Positions 62,470 through 64,000 of a stretch of 64,000 nt of DNA are shown here, one piece after another. The stretch lies in the NCBI RefSeq assembly GCF_017526105.1, contig NZ_CP071839.1:186001-250000 (forward strand), written 5' to 3'. How positions within the stretch are numbered: position 1 is the stretch's first letter; each line of letters starts with the position of its first letter. The stretch comes from Streptomyces cyanogenus. GTDB taxonomy: Bacteria > Actinomycetota > Actinomycetes > Streptomycetales > Streptomycetaceae. Made by a program: the position numbers and the translations under genes. The notes beneath the pieces were generated by a model, which saw only the letters and a program-made list of their open reading frames with translations, was not told the origin of the DNA and made no database searches.

Positions 62470-63644
62470 ACGGCGGCCACGGTGTCGGCGACGATCTCGG
62501 CGATCCGGTGCATCTGCTCCTCGGTGCCGAGCAGGGTGCGGTGGTGCAGCCACACGCAGTCGCTGTAGATCGCCTCGGTGTTGGGGCAGCGGGCGGCCAG
62601 GTCGTCCACGGTCAGGTCGGGGGCGGCACTCTCCCAGAAGCCCTGCGAGCGGTAGATGGCCCGGAAGGCGGCGAAGGCCGGCAGGCCACGCTCGATCAGC
62701 GCGTCCACCAGCTCGTTCCGCTTGAATTCGTCGAGGCCGGGGATGCGGAACATCATCATGTAGTGCGGATTGCGGGTGACCCGCTCGTCCCTGACCTGCG
62801 GGACGACGCCGGGGATCTCGGCGAGCAGACCGGACAGCAGCGGCTCCCGCTGTTCCCGGGTGTCGATCTGGCCGGCGAGGCGGCCCAGCTGGGCGCGCAG
62901 CACGGCGGCACTGAACTCGTTCATCCGGAAGTTCGACCCGGAAGTGCCGTGCAGATAGCGCCGGTCGGTGCGGGGGCGGCCGCAACTGTGCCGCAGGAAC
63001 GCCTGCTCGTACATCTCGGCGTACCGCTCCCCCTCGGGGAACACCACCGCGCCACCCTCGCCGGCCGTCATCAGTTTGCCGTTCTGGAAGCTGAACGCGG
63101 CCAGCGAGCCCAGCTCGCCGACGCGCTTGCCCCGCCACTGCGCGCCGTGCGCGTGCGCGGCGTCCTGGACGAGGGGCACACCGCTGGCCTCGGACAGCTT
63201 CGCCAGTCCGTCCATGTCGGCGAAGTGGCCGGCCATGTGCACGGGCATGATCGCCCGCGTGCGGGGGGTGATGGCGGCCTCGGTTGCGGCGAGGTCCATG
63301 CAGTAGGTGTCGGGGGTGACGTCGACCGGTACGGCGACCGCTCCGAGGCGTTGGGCCGCCTGGGAGGAGGAGATGAAGGTGAAGGCGGGGACGATCACCT
63401 CGGTGCCCGGGCCGACCCCCAGCACCTGGAGCGCGAGTTCCAGCGCGTGCGTGCCGTTGGTGACGGCGAGGGACCGGGCAGCGCCGTGGTACTCGGCGAA
63501 CTCCCGGTCGAAGGTGTCGGTCTCGCTGCCTCCCATACGCCACCACTGGCCCTGTTCCAGGGCGCGGATGAGGCCGCTCCGCTCGGCGTCGTCGAACTGG
63601 GGCCAGGCCGGGAATTCGGGAAGCGGGCGCGCGTCGGCGTTCAT
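62466..63644 (-). CDS. rifK: AHBA synthase (rifK-like PLP enzyme)
   Basis: 392 residues from ATG 63644. The fold is the DegT/DnrJ/EryC1 family: SLAVTNGTHALELALQVLGV, VIVPAFTFISSSQAAQRLGA, VPLVQDAAHAHGAQWRGKRV (D161) and AAFSFQNGKLMTAGEGGAVV, where K190 is the Schiff-base lysine. The length and the phrase PVHMAGHFADMDGL match AHBA synthases. It aromatises aminodehydroshikimate to AHBA, and with RifL transaminates UDP-ketoglucose. AHBA synthase is the diagnostic marker of ansamycin, mitomycin or similar mC7N clusters. Confidence 0.95.
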   Translation of the reverse strand: MNADARPLPEFPAWPQFDDAERSGLIRALEQGQWWRMGGSETDTFDREFAEYHGAARSLAVTNGTHALELALQVLGVGPGTEVIVPAFTFISSSQAAQRLGAVAVPVDVTPDTYCMDLAATEAAITPRTRAIMPVHMAGHFADMDGLAKLSEASGVPLVQDAAHAHGAQWRGKRVGELGSLAAFSFQNGKLMTAGEGGAVVFPEGERYAEMYEQAFLRHSCGRPRTDRRYLHGTSGSNFRMNEFSAAVLRAQLGRLAGQIDTREQREPLLSGLLAEIPGVVPQVRDERVTRNPHYMMMFRIPGLDEFKRNELVDALIERGLPAFAAFRAIYRSQGFWESAAPDLTVDDLAARCPNTEAIYSDCVWLHHRTLLGTEEQMHRIAEIVADTVAAV

Positions 63645-63719
63645 GATGGGTTTCTCCCAGGTGAGTTCTCGGTGGGTGTGCCGGAGTCGTCGGCGGTGCG
63701 GGGCCGGTGAGGCGGCCGG

Positions 63720-64000
63720 TCAGCCGGCGGTCTTCGCCAGCAGCGCCAGTGCGGCGAGCCGATAGCCGTCGGCGCCGAGGCCCACGATGACGCCGCTGGC
63801 GAGCGGGGCGAGCACCGACTCGTGCCGGAAGCTCTCCCGGGCCCAGACGTTGGACAGGTGGACCTCGATCCAGGGGCGCGGGTAGTTGGCCAGCGCGTCG
63901 CGCAGGCTCCAGCCGGCGATCATCAGCGCGCCGGGGTTCACGATCGCACCGACCGTCCCGTAGTTGTCCTGGACCGCTTGGACGAGTTCGCCCTCGGATT
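63720..64000 (-). CDS. rifJ: Aminodehydroquinate dehydratase (type II, rifJ-like), C-terminal part
   Basis: The frame enters at the window edge and ends at 63720: SEGELVQAVQDNYGTVGAIV, NPGALMIAGWSLRDALANYP, PWIEVHLSNVWARESFRHES, VLAPLASGVIVGLGADGYRL. These are the type II dehydroquinase landmarks (NPGA, EVHLSN, RE.FR..S, G.I.G.G..GY), including the active-site His in EVHLSN. About 93 residues are seen; the flexible Tyr loop is outside. In AHBA clusters it dehydrates aminodehydroquinate. It lies 75 bases upstream of rifK in the same direction. Confidence 0.93.
   Translation of the reverse strand, partial: SEGELVQAVQDNYGTVGAIVNPGALMIAGWSLRDALANYPRPWIEVHLSNVWARESFRHESVLAPLASGVIVGLGADGYRLAALALLAKTAG

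Noticed and set aside
61342..63546. One 734-residue minus-strand frame spanning rifK and rifL
   Set aside because: The first half is an out-of-frame shadow of rifK; rifL starts at ATG 62469 overlapping the rifK stop.

Overview
The window comes from a high-GC actinomycete, almost certainly a Streptomyces. Third-position GC is extreme, GTG starts and GTGA/ATGA start-stop overlaps are common, and regulators of TetR, MarR, DeoR, GlxA/AraC, LAL and SARP type abound. The gene set is typical Streptomyces chromosome-arm content, with no ribosomal, tRNA or core housekeeping genes.

Left and middle part (about 1-48 kb). This is an accessory region rich in insertion-sequence scars. At least fifteen fragments of IS5, IS3, IS30, IS110, IS701 and IS630-like transposases lie between small gene islands. 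Many genes are broken: a frameshifted membrane protein (270-1279), an XRE regulator, two HAD or chelatase genes, a LysR stub, a CMD stub and an ADP-ribosylglycohydrolase tail. Intact islands include a FAD monooxygenase, a DeoR regulator with an MFS exporter, TetR with an NmrA-type reductase, ABM with a GlxA regulator, a membrane protein-XRE-quinone reductase operon, GlxA with a dienelactone hydrolase, a secreted HEYGH metalloprotease, a Ser/Thr kinase, and MarR with a small membrane protein. Several divergent regulator pairs have clear inverted-repeat operator candidates. At 7.1-9.8 kb a zinc-ribbon protein is divergent to a translationally coupled pair, a small protein and a HEIRH-motif putative metallopeptidase. 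This is the best candidate here for an undescribed module.

Right part (about 49-64 kb). This is one flank of an ansamycin or other mC7N-type biosynthetic cluster, because it holds a nearly complete set for 3-amino-5-hydroxybenzoic acid (AHBA). The set comprises aminoDAHP synthase (rifH-like), the ROK kanosamine kinase (rifN), aminodehydroquinate synthase (rifG), phosphatase (rifM), oxidoreductase (rifL), AHBA synthase (rifK) and the end of aminodehydroquinate dehydratase (rifJ), which runs off the window. rifJ-K-L-M form a minus-strand operon; K-L and L-M overlap by 4 bases, while J lies 75 bases upstream of K. Two large cluster regulators, a LuxR-type LAL and a SARP-ATPase with a degenerate cyclase-like domain, are divergent from one promoter region. 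Each contains an in-frame TTA codon, which predicts bldA control. A stand-alone protein resembling the thiopeptide/lantibiotic SpaB_C domain sits between rifN and rifG and has no obvious role in AHBA chemistry. The polyketide synthase genes are not in the window and would be expected beyond 64 kb.

How the parts fit. RifN phosphorylates kanosamine. A transketolase (not seen here) releases aminoerythrose 4-phosphate, RifH condenses it to aminoDAHP, RifG cyclises it, RifJ dehydrates it and RifK aromatises it to AHBA, the polyketide starter. RifL, RifM and RifK also serve kanosamine supply. The left region reads as a decaying, IS-scarred boundary next to this cluster. The many frameshifts could be real decay or, in part, sequencing error.
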